Shown: positions 1-10,568, numbered from the stretch's first letter. The stretch is DNA of 22,685 nt from Polymyxa betae (GCA_003693705.1 RBZT01000584.1:1-22685), one strand, 5' to 3'. Made by a program: numbers and translations. Notes: a model not told the origin generated them from the letters alone.

Positions 1-949
1 GATTCATGGTTTTGATCTCTTCATCTATCACATATCGTATCAACTCCACCAAGAACCAATTGCCTGTCTGCTTGCTGATGTAGTCCGGAAGATTCATCTG
101 TTTCAACAAACTAACGGCAATATCAGTATTTCGTCCGAACGTTTTGGCGATTTCAGCATCTCTCTGCAAATCGAAGGCCAGGATCAGACGTGTTTCTAAT
201 AACTCGGCAATGGCAAGCCCGTCTTGGCGATTTAATAGTACTGACGCATCGTAAGTCAAAATGACTCCGTTCAAACTGAGCTGAACAGCCATGATATGGG
301 ACCGAACGATGTTCTCCCATGCGTCCGTGAGCAAGTTAACACGCAAATCAGCTGTTTGTTCAGTACGAAGAGCGTTGATGTCGGCAGCGGAAGCTGCTGA
401 AGAATAAGCGTCCAAAATTTTACCTCAAAGGTCGTGGCGGCTGGGTAAATTTCTTGCACATGGTAGATTAGCAAACTCAAAAAGCCGTTTAGTCGACGGG
501 CGACTGATAAAGTTTGGTGGGAGATTATTTTCCGCTTGGAACTCCAACAGAAGATTGTGAAACGAAGCTATAATATGAGTATCCAAAGGAGCCGGACAAT
601 ATGAATTGATTGTCGACTGGCGGAATCGCTTATTACTGTTGGATGGAGCAGAAGCGGCAGTTGAGGTCGCAATTGATTGAGATTGAGGAGCAGATATCGC
701 CACAGCTCCGAGAGGAGTGGCGGCGACGGCAGCATAATGCTCACAATCGCGAAGATGAGATTCGAAGGCTTTTTTGCGACCGATAATCTTCTGTGGTGGA
801 TCCACAGATTCCGGGTTTTCTTTGTGTGCGCGTTCACAATGAGAGCAATGATGCCAATACTGCGAATTATTGCACATTCCGTTCAACTTGATAAAATGCA
901 ATCTGCATTCCGATGCAGGGCGACCAACAGCTTGTTTTCGAGACGACAT
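1..949 (-). pseudogene. hAT-type transposase (BED-like zinc finger), one nonsense codon, cut by window edge
   Basis: This is the N-terminal part of a hAT-superfamily (DUF659-like) transposase, a DNA transposase that would act in the nucleus. The likely start is the ATG at 949 (reads MSSRKQ...). A BED-like zinc finger follows, with a CxxC pair and a later HxxxC pair (about residues 35, 38, 65 and 69). Next comes the typical block around KRFRQSTINSYC and LPSRHDL. In the same frame a TGA (425-427) sits where the family normally has Ser or similar (L-stop-GKILDAY), and the frame then stays open to base 1. That open part contains DAWENIVRSHIMAVQ and the RNase H-like region with LTYDASVLLNRQDG. The catalytic remainder lies outside the window. 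A single TGA in an otherwise intact frame suggests recent inactivation. A sequencing error or readthrough is possible. I see no fitting intron. Confidence 0.75.
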
Positions 950-1018
950 TGCAGCTCGTTGACAAAGACGAATTATGATTTCAAGAGACTGACATGATCC
1001 ACGGACTGCGTGGCGCAT

Positions 1019-1139
1019 ATAAAGACCATGTTTTTATTACCCATGTTTTTATTGTTTTTTGTAAAAACATTTAAACATTGTTTAAACCAAATAAAAACCT
1101 TCGAATGTTTAAACAAAAAAAACCTGCGTGACAACACTG
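1019..1139 (-). mobile_element. Right terminal end of the hAT element (TIR plus subterminal repeats)
   Basis: Read inward on the minus strand from base 1139, the sequence starts CAGTGTTGTCACGCAGG. A CAGTG start is characteristic of hAT terminal inverted repeats. The end is followed by AT-rich subterminal DNA holding two copies of the palindrome GTTTAAAC (1080-1087 and 1107-1114), a related ATTTAAAC, and a direct repeat CATGTTTTTATT (1027 and 1042). The eight bases just outside (1140-1147, GTGAGTGC) would be the target-site duplication. The partner end is beyond the left edge, so the duplication cannot be confirmed here. Confidence 0.55.
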
Positions 1140-1147
1140 GTGAGTGC

Positions 1148-2581
1148 GTTGTTGAAAATGGATTAGTTTATTGAGATTGATTTTTTTGAGAGGCAACCGC
1201 CGTCTGCAATGTTCTTGGGACATCGGATGCGTATTCAAGATTCGGTTGAAGTTGATTTCGCTGCCTTCGTGAATAGGGTCATACAGCCCATCTATTGGCG
1301 ATGATCATGGACGCTGTTGTTAATAGCGAGGATGCTCTGTATCTGTTTCAAATGACTATTTAATTTGTTGACAATTATTGTGAATCAACAGTCACTTAAA
1401 TTGCAAATTTTTCTAAACCCTAACACAACTTCAACATCCTAAACGGTTCTTGTTATACATCACCAGTAAACCACCCATATTCAAAAACAGTTCCTATATG
1501 CAATCGGTCCGCTGCGAATTAGCAGTAACAGACTGAGGCCGACAAGATACGGGAATACGCCTGACGTCAGACTCGGAATAAACATGGCAAAATCAGCAAT
1601 CTGGAGCTGGAGTCCTCATCGTCTGCCCCATGATTACCTCCTGCCATCCTTTAAAGTAAAACTAAATGCAATACGGATATGCTTGACGGTTTCATTTGAC
1701 CCACCAACTCTCGTCATTGCATCTCTGCATCCTGCATAGCTTGATAAAAGCCGGAATGATAAACCCTATACCCTAAGGCTGCTCTTGTAGATCAGGAGTA
1801 CAGTATTACCAATGAATTGTGGAATTGTTGAAGCACAGATAGATACTACGACTAGGCGCCTGAGTTATATCCACCAAGCTTCTAGGGCACAGCGCCGCCC
1901 AAAAACAACGAACTAGTCAAATCTCTGCATACTCTGCAGGGAAGAAGTCTACAAAGAGCAATTCGCCATTTAATTGCTGAGGCATGAAATCCATGCCGTG
2001 TCATACAGAGTAACATTGAATCGATCGAAGCCTCCCTTGGGTAGAAGGACAATGCCCATTATAGCAGCTGTGTGTATTTTCAAGGATTGTGCAGTTTGAC
2101 AGGCGGATTGTTTACCAAACTTGGATTCGCACTCAAAAAAACAGAAACCGGCAGATACAATTTAAATATCTTTGAAGGGCGGATTCATGAGATGAGCAGA
2201 GAACACCTGTGTGATCCAATAGGCTGTGTACCAGCGAGCTTCACTCATAACTGGATCAGCGGAACGTAAAACACGAAAAAAAATATTCTTAACAGGGATT
2301 CGAACTCGTGACAACTTGGGACTCTGCCAAAAGCGATGGAATGCTGTGGTGGACTGGTGTGAGCAGACCACAGACAGGCGGCCCCGAGAGGATCACAGTT
2401 AGAAAGAGGAAGGGCTGTGTCCCTCCCAGTCAGGACAGCGAGACACATCACTGTCGGACGACGTGGCACGCCGACGTGTCCGCCTGCCAATGAAGGAGAA
2501 ATGATCACCATCAGACAGCTTATTTGCCAAACAGTGTGGTGATCTGCGCATCAAACTGTATATTGAGATAGGCTCGTCAGA
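1148..2581. other. Gene-poor stretch, no supported gene
   Basis: I find no convincing gene here. A 31-codon open frame at 1209-1304 (+, starts MFLGHRMRIQ) has a coding-like composition but no continuation. Two fragments resemble telomere repeat (AAACCCTAA near 1417 and ACCCTAAGG near 1769). Near 2293-2312 a minus-strand stretch GAGTTCGAATCCC matches a Pol III B box and is followed by a T run, but the T-stem does not pair. It is at most a tRNA-derived relic. Confidence 0.5.
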
Positions 2582-4166
2582 ATGATTGTATTAGTAATGT
2601 CGTCGCTTTTGATTCTTTCAATCCCGATTCTATCAGCTGTTAATATTACCGATCTTGACTCGACGGCCTCCTCAGCCCCAGGGCCTGAACCGACGGAAAT
2701 TGGGGCCGCCCCAAACCTGCCTGACGAAACCCTAAACACAAATTCATCAAGCGCGGTTAGAAATAGTCTCCTCGATATATGGACTTGCATCATGTATAAT
2801 GCAGGAATTGATTCCGGGTCACGCTCTGGCACAAGACAACGCCGCCGTACTGGTCCTGGATCCGGCGAAGTTGCCATTTTCCGCGTCCCGAGCATGGTCG
2901 CTGGATTTCACGACGTCGTTGATATCGCCACATGGCGAGTCGTCGTCTAAGCATGAGGTAGAATGCTCGCCCGGAGTGACGGAAGCGGCGTTTTCCTCGC
3001 CTAGGGTTAGGGTTTCAATAACTCCGCTTGATACAGGGCTCGTCCAGCATCCCTGTTCGAAAACGCGATCCCGACCGACGCGCATGTTCTGCCGAACGTC
3101 GCCAACGTCTCGCCACTCTTGTGAATTGCCGTACTGGCCCAATCCAGACGTATCACGACCTCTGCAAGTTTCTGGTGGGTTTATTGTGAGATTCGGGGCT
3201 CGGGGTCTTGATCGATGTTTCTGTAGAATAAAAGTCCGGATGATGACGAACATCGCTACATGATGCGACGTCCGTATAACCCGGTCTACCCTCGACTGGA
3301 TCAGATCGCGAGCGCCGTGTCCGTCCGTGTCGCTTCGATTCCGGTGCTTCTAGATGAACCGACCCGAATCAGTTCGGCCACGATGACGTTGGAGAAACTG
3401 ATTCTGATCGCCAGTCTGTACCAGAAGAATTGCCAATCGCGGGACATTAGCGAGTCGAAGTTTAACAAATTCGAGGACCAGCGTACGAGACGATGCATGG
3501 ATTCCGTGTGTTATCCGGTTCTGTGTTGTCTCACTATATGCTGTCAGAAGGATCTGCGCATGTTCCAGGCGCGATGGGGGTCGCCGTTCCCACATTCGCG
3601 CTTTCGGTTTAAATGTCCGAGCTCCGGGAACTCCAGCGATCTGTGCGGATTCGAGTTCGCCGTAGCGACACAACGACGATTACGTTCGCTTCGATATCGA
3701 CCCGAGTTTGATTCGCAAGGAAAAGCGGATTTTCTGGTACGATATCAGGTCAAAGGGTTTCGAACTGTAAGCATTCGTCAAATTTTTTGATCCAGCTGTG
3801 AAAGAATTTCTAGAAAAATCAAGAATTTTGTTTGGGAATGTTTCATAGTTTGTTACCCGGATAAATGATGCTTTTCTGACGGTGGAGTAGAAACATTTAA
3901 TCAGCTGCTTTCGGCGACTACAGCATGAAGTCCGGAGATCCGGAGGAAAACTGCAACTTTGCGCTGAATTCGAGCGATATTTCACCGAGGAGGTTCAACC
4001 TGTTCTAAAATGTCTTCAAGAGCATTGTGATGATGATGTCGAATATTTTATACGGAACGTCGGTGATCATATAGAACCCAGTCAGTTCCGGCAAAGAATC
4101 TGCTCTGGAGACACCGAGTTGTGTCCAGCTGTGTTTGAACAATTCATCACCAATTTAGAATCATAA
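2582..4166 (+). CDS. Unrecognised secreted Cys-containing protein, five exons
   Basis: Exons chosen by frame and GT/AG sites are 2582-2755, 2805-2957, 3037-3174, 3227-3766 and 3891-4166, giving 426 residues ending in TAA. The start has a clear signal peptide (MIVLVMSSLLILSIP, cut near SAV), followed by an acidic, Pro/Ser-rich segment. The middle is rich in Cys and Arg (exon 4 has C-rich VCYPVLCCLTICC). The last exon is helical with spaced cysteines: FERYFTEEVQPVLKCLQEHC, then RQRICSGDTELCP. That tail loosely recalls saposin-like or Canopy (DUF3456) ER proteins, but I would not name it. The intron lengths (49, 79, 52 and 124 nt) match other genes here. Intron 2 carries a telomere-like TTAGGGTT run. 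The last acceptor could instead be at 3921. The exon 2/3 junction is the least certain. Confidence 0.55.
3001..3015. repeat. Short telomere-like repeat inside intron 2
   Basis: CTAGGGTTAGGGTTT lies within the proposed second intron of the 2582-4166 gene, about 20 nt before its 3' splice site. It is two units of a TTAGGG/TTTAGGG-type repeat in the G-rich orientation relative to the gene. Confidence 0.6.
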
Positions 4167-4561
4167 ATATGAGCTTCATTCAGCAGTCCGGAAGTGCTCA
4201 ACGCCTCCATCTAACAACATTCATCGATCTAATTGGGGAAAGAAACTGAGAGACGCCCTACAAGAGACCTTAACAACCTCGAGTCGTCTATTTGAAGAGC
4301 TCCATCAAGGCCGCCGAGCTCAGTGAGAAGTCGGCGCGTCCTGATCTTCCACTATGGCTCCTGACACCGTCGTTACCGTCGACTGCATCTGGACTACTAT
4401 CTGGGTTCCTCCTGACCATACCCGGCTTGCCTACAACGGCGCCAATTTTGAAGCCGTTCATGTTTTGAGTTCGTCAAGGACACAATATTATCCTTTTCCG
4501 TTCGCTACACGGCCTTTTACTGGACGAATGCCACCAAAAATCGGTCAAAAAAACATTTCTG
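4167..4561. other. Spacer between convergent genes
   Basis: This stretch lies between the stop codons of the plus-strand gene ending at 4166 and the minus-strand gene ending at 4562. An open frame from 4354 on the plus strand has no family resemblance, and a second frame is open over the same bases, so I do not call it. I see no AATAAA signal. Confidence 0.4.
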
Positions 4562-5394
4562 TCATTGATATTGTTGGAGAACGATACTGAAAGGCAACTG
4601 GTATCCAATTTGACATTGCAAATACTTCTCCCAGGAATCCATAATGTGAATATCAGGACGGGAACAGTTTGGTCGCCAATGCATGATGTATTGTGCCTCG
4701 ATCCTATCAAAAGCAGTGGCAAGCGGCGTTGAGCGAACGTTCTGTTGCTTTTTGGATCTCAGAGGCAAATCTAGACTGTGATCAGTCAGGGCTATGACAA
4801 TCATTTCCGCATTTCGGTGCCCGTATTGGACCAGGTCATCGTGTTTTGATAATGCCCGATATTTGTCAGAATAATCATTATCGAGAAAGCATTCACCCAA
4901 AGGATCGGAGCTCCTATTCCGGGGTCTTCTAACGGGTGTGTAAGAGCCTGGAGATCAGGGATGTAATCCCATAGGCCAATATTACACTCGTGAATGCAAG
5001 TGGGATGCCCCCTTCGTCCACGCTTGATCTTGTTGGAAGGATCTCTCGCAAAGGCAACAAAACTTGAACAGACAAAATGGCCTGGTGTCTTAACAAAGCT
5101 CTGAGTGATATCAGCCATGATTGCCCTTTCGAGTTTGTTTTTCAGCCCTCCTGACGGCATATTCACAAGAATGATGCGGATATCAGATGATAATTCCAAA
5201 TGACAATCGAACTGAGTTATGAGATCATTCTGCTCGCAATAGCTCCAAGCCCTTTCGAGGGCGTCACCATCTTGCATCTGGAGTATGAGAGATGATTGAT
5301 CGCACTCTCGAAAGAAGGCATCAAGATAACCAGATATGATCTGTTCCAAGCCATCCGATGGTACATAATGCACATTCGAAAGCTGCATGGTCAT
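4562..5394 (-). CDS. Unrecognised protein, two exons (or one frameshift)
   Basis: The reading starts at ATG 5394 (MTMQLSNVHYV) and runs to about 4986. It then continues in another frame from 4947 to the TGA at 4562. A 38-nt intron (4948-4985, GTAATA...CTCCAG) joins the two into 264 residues with no internal stop. That is shorter than the other introns here, so a frameshift in a decaying gene is the alternative. The protein is soluble-looking, with no signal peptide, and has basic patches (KIKRGRRGHP) and scattered Cys. The second exon holds CFLDNDYSDKYRALSKHDD and later YIMHWRPNCSRPDIHIMDSW. I do not recognise the family. The gene is convergent with the 2582-4166 gene. Confidence 0.45.
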
Positions 5395-6134
5395 GCATCG
5401 AGGAGAGGAATAACAATGAATATGAGATAGAGGAATGAATGTCAGTTCAGTATATCCCTATTAAAATGTTTGAAGATGAATGCGGATTTTTTTGGAAATG
5501 AAGCAAATGATGCGCTGTATTTAATCGGAGATTCGGGATTGATTCGTTTGGCGTTCGTATATTTTTTGTCATTTGGGATTGTTTATTTGGATGTAGTTTT
5601 TTGTATGGGAATAAAAATTCACTAGTTTTTATTGAATTTTTTGGAATGGGGTAGTTGTCATTTGTCATTTTGGATTTTGAAAATGACAAAATTTGGGGTG
5701 GAAAATTTCGACACTACCTTTCTCTGGTGGAATACTAGAGTTATGAGTTTGGTTCTGATGGACCTGATATGAACAGTTCCGGAACATTCGTGTCGGCCAG
5801 AGCAGCCCTTTGCACGCCATACTGCCCTTCTCCTGCTGGAGCTAACGTCAACAACAATCTGACAGAAAATGTGAAAATCTTTGGATAATTCTCAAATTTC
5901 ACGTCTGAAGTGACAGCAATTGTCTCACATCATTCTCTTCTCTTTACAACTCTCGACGCCTAACTATGCATGTCAGACTGTAGAGAGCTTTTGATTTGAA
6001 ATGAAAAGACGTGTTTGTTGGTGTGAGAATGCTATCAGAATGCAATGTTCAGGAAGTTCAATTCGCAGCAGTCAAACGCTAGGGATAGCTCGAGTATGTT
6101 CAAATAGCGTTCAGCTGCATAAGGACACAGCGTT
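5395..6134. other. AT-rich intergenic stretch
   Basis: This is intergenic DNA between the start of the minus-strand gene at 5394 and the tRNA gene. Bases 5450-5700 are AT-rich with runs of T and TTTGG-type words and only a low-complexity open frame. Nothing recognisable is present. Confidence 0.5.
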
Positions 6135-6225
6135 GCCTCTTTAGCTCAGTCGGCAGAGCGTAGGTCTCATATCCAAACCAAACAGAGTCATCCTGAGGTC
6201 GTGCGTTCGATCCGCACAGGAGGCA
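6135..6225 (+). tRNA. tRNA-Met (CAT), elongator type, with 18-nt intron
   Basis: A full cloverleaf can be folded. The acceptor stem GCCTCTT (6135-6141) pairs with AGGAGGC and discriminator A, with one G-U pair. The D arm is GCTC/GAGC. The anticodon loop holds CAT at 6168-6170. The T arm is GTGCG-TTCGATC-CGCAC. The anticodon stem (TAGGT with TCCTG) closes only after removing 6172-6189, an 18-nt intron exactly between positions 37 and 38. The 31/39 pair is a U-U mismatch and 27/43 is G-U. The acceptor and variable loop AGGTC match eukaryotic elongator tRNA-Met. The A box (TAGCTCAGTCGG) and B box (GTTCGATCC) are good, so Pol III transcription is expected. Confidence 0.95.
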
Positions 6226-6233
6226 TTTTTTTT
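6226..6233 (+). terminator. Pol III terminator (T8)
   Basis: A run of eight T follows the discriminator base of tRNA-Met directly. This is a standard RNA polymerase III stop. Confidence 0.85.
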
Positions 6234-6863
6234 CTTCTGATTGGATCATGACTTCGCTATACTTTTCGTCCTGGCTTCGTTTGCAAATTGTCAATCTCGC
6301 CTCCACCTTGAATCCGTTATCGTCCTTGCAATCCGGTCCATTCACACCTCCGATCTAGCTAATTTGCTCCCGACTCCATCCGGACGCCCATATCTGTCAA
6401 CCTTGGAAAACATGATGGTCGCCCAAATTGTTTCCGGATGGCCAGCGGATCGTCTCTTTACAAACTGTCTATTCGTTCCACTCTTGATACTATTTCGGTT
6501 CTATTGGTTCTTAAAATTTCGATCAGTAACAATCTGTTTTTTTGTTGATCTCACTTGATAAACTGTTTGAGTTCCGTTGTCTGGATTCTCCTTCTCGTAG
6601 AGCATCCTTTCCTGGTCTTTAGGCTCAGGCTCCAAGCGGGGGTTGTGTAGGAGGTACGCCCCAGACCCTGAGATCTTTGACCGATCACGGGCGGCCTGAC
6701 ATGACCGAATACTGTCCTATATCAGAGTTCTAACTACCTCGATTGGTTGGAGTGTGATCTGGCTATTAGACGGTGTTATGGCCACGTCACCGCAAGAGAC
6801 AAGTCTGCGGTCTCAGACCACGAGGGGCTCAGCACGACCATCTATCAGATGGAATGACAAGTG
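6234..6863. other. Intergenic stretch with one weak open frame
   Basis: A plus-strand open frame at 6241-6558 (105 codons, starts MDHDFAILFVLASFANC) begins with a hydrophobic, signal-peptide-like stretch. It sits only 15 nt after the tRNA, has no homologue I recognise and shows no splice continuation, so I leave it uncalled. Bases 6559-6863 hold nothing I can identify. Confidence 0.3.
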
Positions 6864-7284
6864 ATGGGCATTTTCATTCACAATTCTATAGAGACTATCT
6901 TCCGTAACCATCCTTGGATGACTAAATTTCCGCCAATTCTATGGGACATTGTTATTGCAGAATCCATTTCACCTCTAGTTGATTCTATTAAGTAAGCAAG
7001 GGTCTAAACACTTCTGTCGAATCTGTTGTTGATATGTGATCTTCTTCAGGATGAATGGGATAGAACATGCAGACAAAGTCTTTAACGAGCATGTATTTCA
7101 CCCTGATTACATACTAACAAGCAAAATTGCAACACATTCAGATTCTAGCAGGCAGTCGCGTTTATTGAATGATTTTCATGCGACATTGGGCTCAGTGGAC
7201 AGCCCATCTATGGGCATGTCATTCTCAACGAACCCTTCAGTGCTTCACTGCATTCCAACAGAGTTAGAGCAGACTTGTTTTTAA
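6864..7284 (+). CDS. Small unrecognised protein, two exons, overlapping member C
   Basis: Exon 1 runs from ATG 6864 (MGIFIHNSIETIFRNHPWM) to 6991. A well-formed intron follows (GTAAGC donor at 6992, TTCTTCAG acceptor at 7050), and exon 2 runs to TAA 7284. Removing the 59-nt intron joins the frames (...LVDSIK/MNGIEHADKV...) into about 120 residues. There is no signal peptide and no recognised domain. The 3' end overlaps the last 77 bases of the convergent minus-strand member C, so one of the two 3' ends may be misplaced or the genes overlap tail to tail. An upstream exon cannot be excluded. I do not recognise it. Confidence 0.45.
7161..7166 (-). promoter_or_regulatory. Polyadenylation signal AATAAA for member C
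   Basis: Minus-strand AATAAA lies 42 nt past the TAG stop of member C. It falls inside the overlapping plus-strand gene. Confidence 0.4.
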
Positions 7285-8848
7285 TGCCAACTTGTTCGAG
7301 AAGACTCTTGACAGAGATCAGAGGGAGAGATTTCTGTGAACGCAGTGGGCTCGGCAACGATCTAGTTGACGAGAAGTCATAAACTGTTGGACTTTTCGGG
7401 CGGAAGAAGCTAAAAGTTCTTCTCAGAATGTGCTTAAATGTACGAGGATAAGGTGGAGATTTTGGAGGAGAATCCGAGGAGGAAGGAGACCACCAGGATC
7501 TCGCTGGGCTGCTGAACGAATCGTCATATTGCAAAAAAAGCAAAGACGATTCGATTAATGATTTGATAACAGATATGAACATATCGGTCTTGGTTAGAAG
7601 CGGTTCCTCGATTGTCACACTGAACGTTTCCGATAGAACATCAAACTGACGTCCAGTAGCGAAAACATCAAGAGCGATTTCTTTCGACAATTTCTGGTTT
7701 TTGTACAAATGAAAGGCTAATGCCAATGGCGTATCTACCTGACATTGTTGAACAATATGCAGGCCTTGTATGCCCTTGAGATACATAGCAAAAGTTTCAG
7801 AAGCATGTGGCATAAATGGAATTTGGCACAGCAAATCCATCAGGAACATGAGAGGTTCGAGTTCAGAAAAGGCGAGCTCAGCGGCAGCTGCATCACCTAT
7901 CGATTGAATATGGCGATCGTCAAGCAGCATAGCCTGACGGTATAGCAAGACTTCCATATGGAAAGGTAGCTGTAGGCTGACAGATATTGGACGGTCTGCG
8001 GTCGGCAACTTATCTTCCTTCATCATCCGTATCTCCTACATGCTGCCTCAGAGCAGATCGCATGAGAAAAAAAATAATGAGAAAAAGAAAAAAGTTGTGA
8101 AAAGGACCAGTTAAACAATAGAGCAGAGGCGCAGCCAACAGGGTCGCAACCCCCCAAGTGAGTGCAACCACCTATCAGTGGGCGCAACCTCGTGCCTTTA
8201 AACGAAGGCGATCTCTCATCTCACCTGATGCAGGCTGTGAGCTGGTAGTCCAGGGCTGTCGACCAGGATCACATAGCAGGCCATGAGAAGCAGGGCAGAC
8301 GACCGGGTCATAGCAAGCACACGCTCGAGCTCAGCGACAGTCCAGTTGAGGAATATGATTTTGTCGCTGATGCCTAGGGTCTCATGCTTTTCTGAACGTT
8401 TGAACAGGGCCTCGTAGAGATGGCGCGAATGTTTGGAAAGAATGAAGTGGAAATATTTGCAAAACCACACCTGTTTCGATAAACTTTTCCATTTTTTCCA
8501 AAATAGAGCCATAAACAGGGTCAGCTCATCACGACGAAGCTGCTCTAGGGTCAACTTCGCGGTATGATAAACTAGAACACCAACGATCGCGTCTAGACGA
8601 ATGACGAATTCAGTATCCACTCGACATTGTTTAAGATCGTCCAGATGAAGCGTGCTATTGACTTGGAATTCAGCAACACGAGAATTGACCTCGTTCGCTG
8701 TGATCACGGTGAGAAGGGAGAGCTGGGGTGGGTTGGGGCGTCACCGACCAAACTTCGAAACGTCTATGGCGTCGGTGTAAGCATCCCGAGCCGACTCAAC
8801 CGGGGTCGAGGTCGCCGTCAGTATAGCTAACAACAGAAACGCCAGCAT
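7208..8848 (-). CDS. Member C of a new signal-peptide protein family, three exons
   Basis: Exons are 8749-8848, 8225-8697 and 7208-8035, with introns of 51 and 189 nt, giving 466 residues ending in TAG. Exon 1 encodes a signal peptide (MLAFLLLAILTATSTPVES) and ends ...SKF with a phase-1 intron, as in the other members. Exon 2 is helical, with W-K-K-W at residues 100-103, then IIFLNWTVAEL and a hydrophobic stretch ALLLMACYVILV. Exon 3 opens near residue 192 and carries PFHMEVLLYRQAMLLDD and ELEPLMFLMDLL. C differs from A, B and D: it is richer in A/T and has a longer tail with a Ser/Pro/Arg-rich insert (SSSDSPPKSPPYPR). No catalytic motif or known family is visible. A secreted or endomembrane location is inferred from the signal peptide. 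Confidence 0.8.
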
Positions 8849-9958
8849 GATGGTGCGAGATCGTCTAGAAAGAGAGTAGAACGAGGTTTTCCGGACTGCG
8901 CCAATCGGACCTCTGACCTGAAATCGGGTCCCGCCATTCAGTGACCAGCCGCCTACTCAGACTGCACCTGGGCTCTATTTTTGGCTCCTGTAGTCACTGG
9001 GGCGATGGGGCCTCTAATTATATATCGTAGTGCCGATCCAATCGGCATGGGTGGTTCTCAGACACCACGATCAAGCCTGCGTTCTGAACCACTGTTGGAT
9101 ATTCCGGGGGCAGGGACTATTCCATCAAGATCCATCAATAATATTCAAGGAATGTAGCATCCATTTCGCAGAAAGCGTCTCAAGCAAAGCATTTAGAACC
9201 TTTAACCTGTCATCTGATTGAATACGGGAAAGCTTCCGAACGTTTGTTATTGATTCTCTTCGCACAATAACATGCGGCGTCCTCAATTTTGACGCTTTGC
9301 TACGACTACAAAATAAAAGCTTCTTAAACATCATTGCCACCAAATGAGACATGGATTATGCTGTCCAACAGCCATTTGACCAAATGCGACACAAACATTC
9401 AAACTCATCCAGGCTCCAAAGACGATTTGTGAGCAATCCTCATTTAAAATGCCTAAACAGCCTCGCTGCCTTTAATCTGTGACAGAACCTACAGAGTCTG
9501 TATTGCACAATCCGTTTGATAGGTCCAACGTTTACAAAACCTTTTTTTTTACAATTGCCCCTTATTGGACAGAATTTGTAATGCATATCACGTGGCGTCT
9601 TTGTGCAGCCATCATACCATGATAGGATTTGCACTGATTGCCGAGGGGGTCGTTTTTGCCGGCAGAGGAGAACCTTTTATAACGTTTCGAGCTCTGATAG
9701 CGTTCCGGTTGCTGCTGTCGACTGAGACAGCAGACGGATGAATGTGTTGCCTTCTGCCAATTCCGCCTGCATTTCGACGGACTGTATAGAGAGCTTTGCC
9801 TCATATTATCCGTAAATTTAAGCTGGCGGCATGGTGACTGTCCTCACTTTTATAATCTGCAGGACAGCGACAGCGATCCTATCTATCAACACGATGGATT
9901 TGGGATGTTTGGGTCTCCTGAGATGGTGATTCGTATCTTGCTCTCATAGCGGTGCCTG
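8849..9958. other. Upstream region of member C and weak coding fragments
   Basis: The first 150 bases lie upstream of member C and include CCAAT (8903) and a TATATAT stretch near 9019. Further on, minus-strand fragments look coding but are broken. One is a frame around 9785-9665 (LSIQSVEMQAELAEGNTF) that ends at a stop. Another lies at 9125-9352 (RTPHVIVRRESITNVRKLS). I cannot join them or name them; they may be remains of one decayed gene. Confidence 0.3.
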
Positions 9959-10453
9959 TTGTCAGCGCGTTCCACGCTTTTCAACAATGTTATTGGAAAC
10001 GCCTCTTCTCCATTTCGAAACCTTAGACGGGTTCGAGAGCCGAAACCATCAGAATCTGCATTACTTCTACCGATTGGTCAATTCAATTTTCTGCTGTTTT
10101 GGAACTCGTTGACGACTAGAGATGCTGATTGCCTGGGTGGTTTTTGGGAAAGACACGAACTCTCGATCCTGAGATAAAACTTTTCAAGCAAGATGTCAAT
10201 CAAGTTCGTGAAAATTCGAGATGACGACAGCTCTCTCTTTCAACTACCAAAATCCCGCATGAATCATTCCTTCTCCTGTTCAGCCATCTTGGTCTCTGAT
10301 TTCTTCCGCAACGTCTTTCCGAGCACCTATCCACACGAAGAGCCGTCAGAACGATTGCTGGTGTCCCGTGTTGACAAAGAGATTTATGCGACGGGAAAAG
10401 CTACGGCGACTTTTCCAGAAGCGTTGCAGGCGCAGGCCGCAGAAAAGTTTTAA
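9959..10453 (+). other. Two short open frames, possibly one decayed or multi-exon gene
   Basis: Open frames at 9959-10177 (MSARSTLFNNVIGN) and 10193-10453 (MSIKFVKIRDDDSSLFQLPK) follow each other on the plus strand in different frames. The second begins somewhat like a Skp1/BTB N-terminus but lacks the rest. No clean intron joins them. I give no function. Confidence 0.25.
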
Positions 10454-10568
10454 CGCTGTCTCCATCAGTCGGGTGCCATGCCGCGGCGTGACCGCCAACA
10501 GGAAGTCGCCTTGGCAACGTCCGCGAAACGTTTAGACCAACAGCCAGGCGGTGTCCGAGTCCGCCTGA

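Noticed and set aside
2285-2370. tRNA-like sequence on the minus strand with a B box (GAGTTCGAATCCC) and a downstream T run
   Set aside because: The T-stem bases do not pair and no matching acceptor or D arm is found upstream, so it is not a functional tRNA and is too short to prove a SINE.
2551-3253. Minus-strand open frames opposite the 2582-4166 gene
   Set aside because: They are antisense to a plus-strand model with a signal peptide and consistent intron phases, and they resemble no protein.
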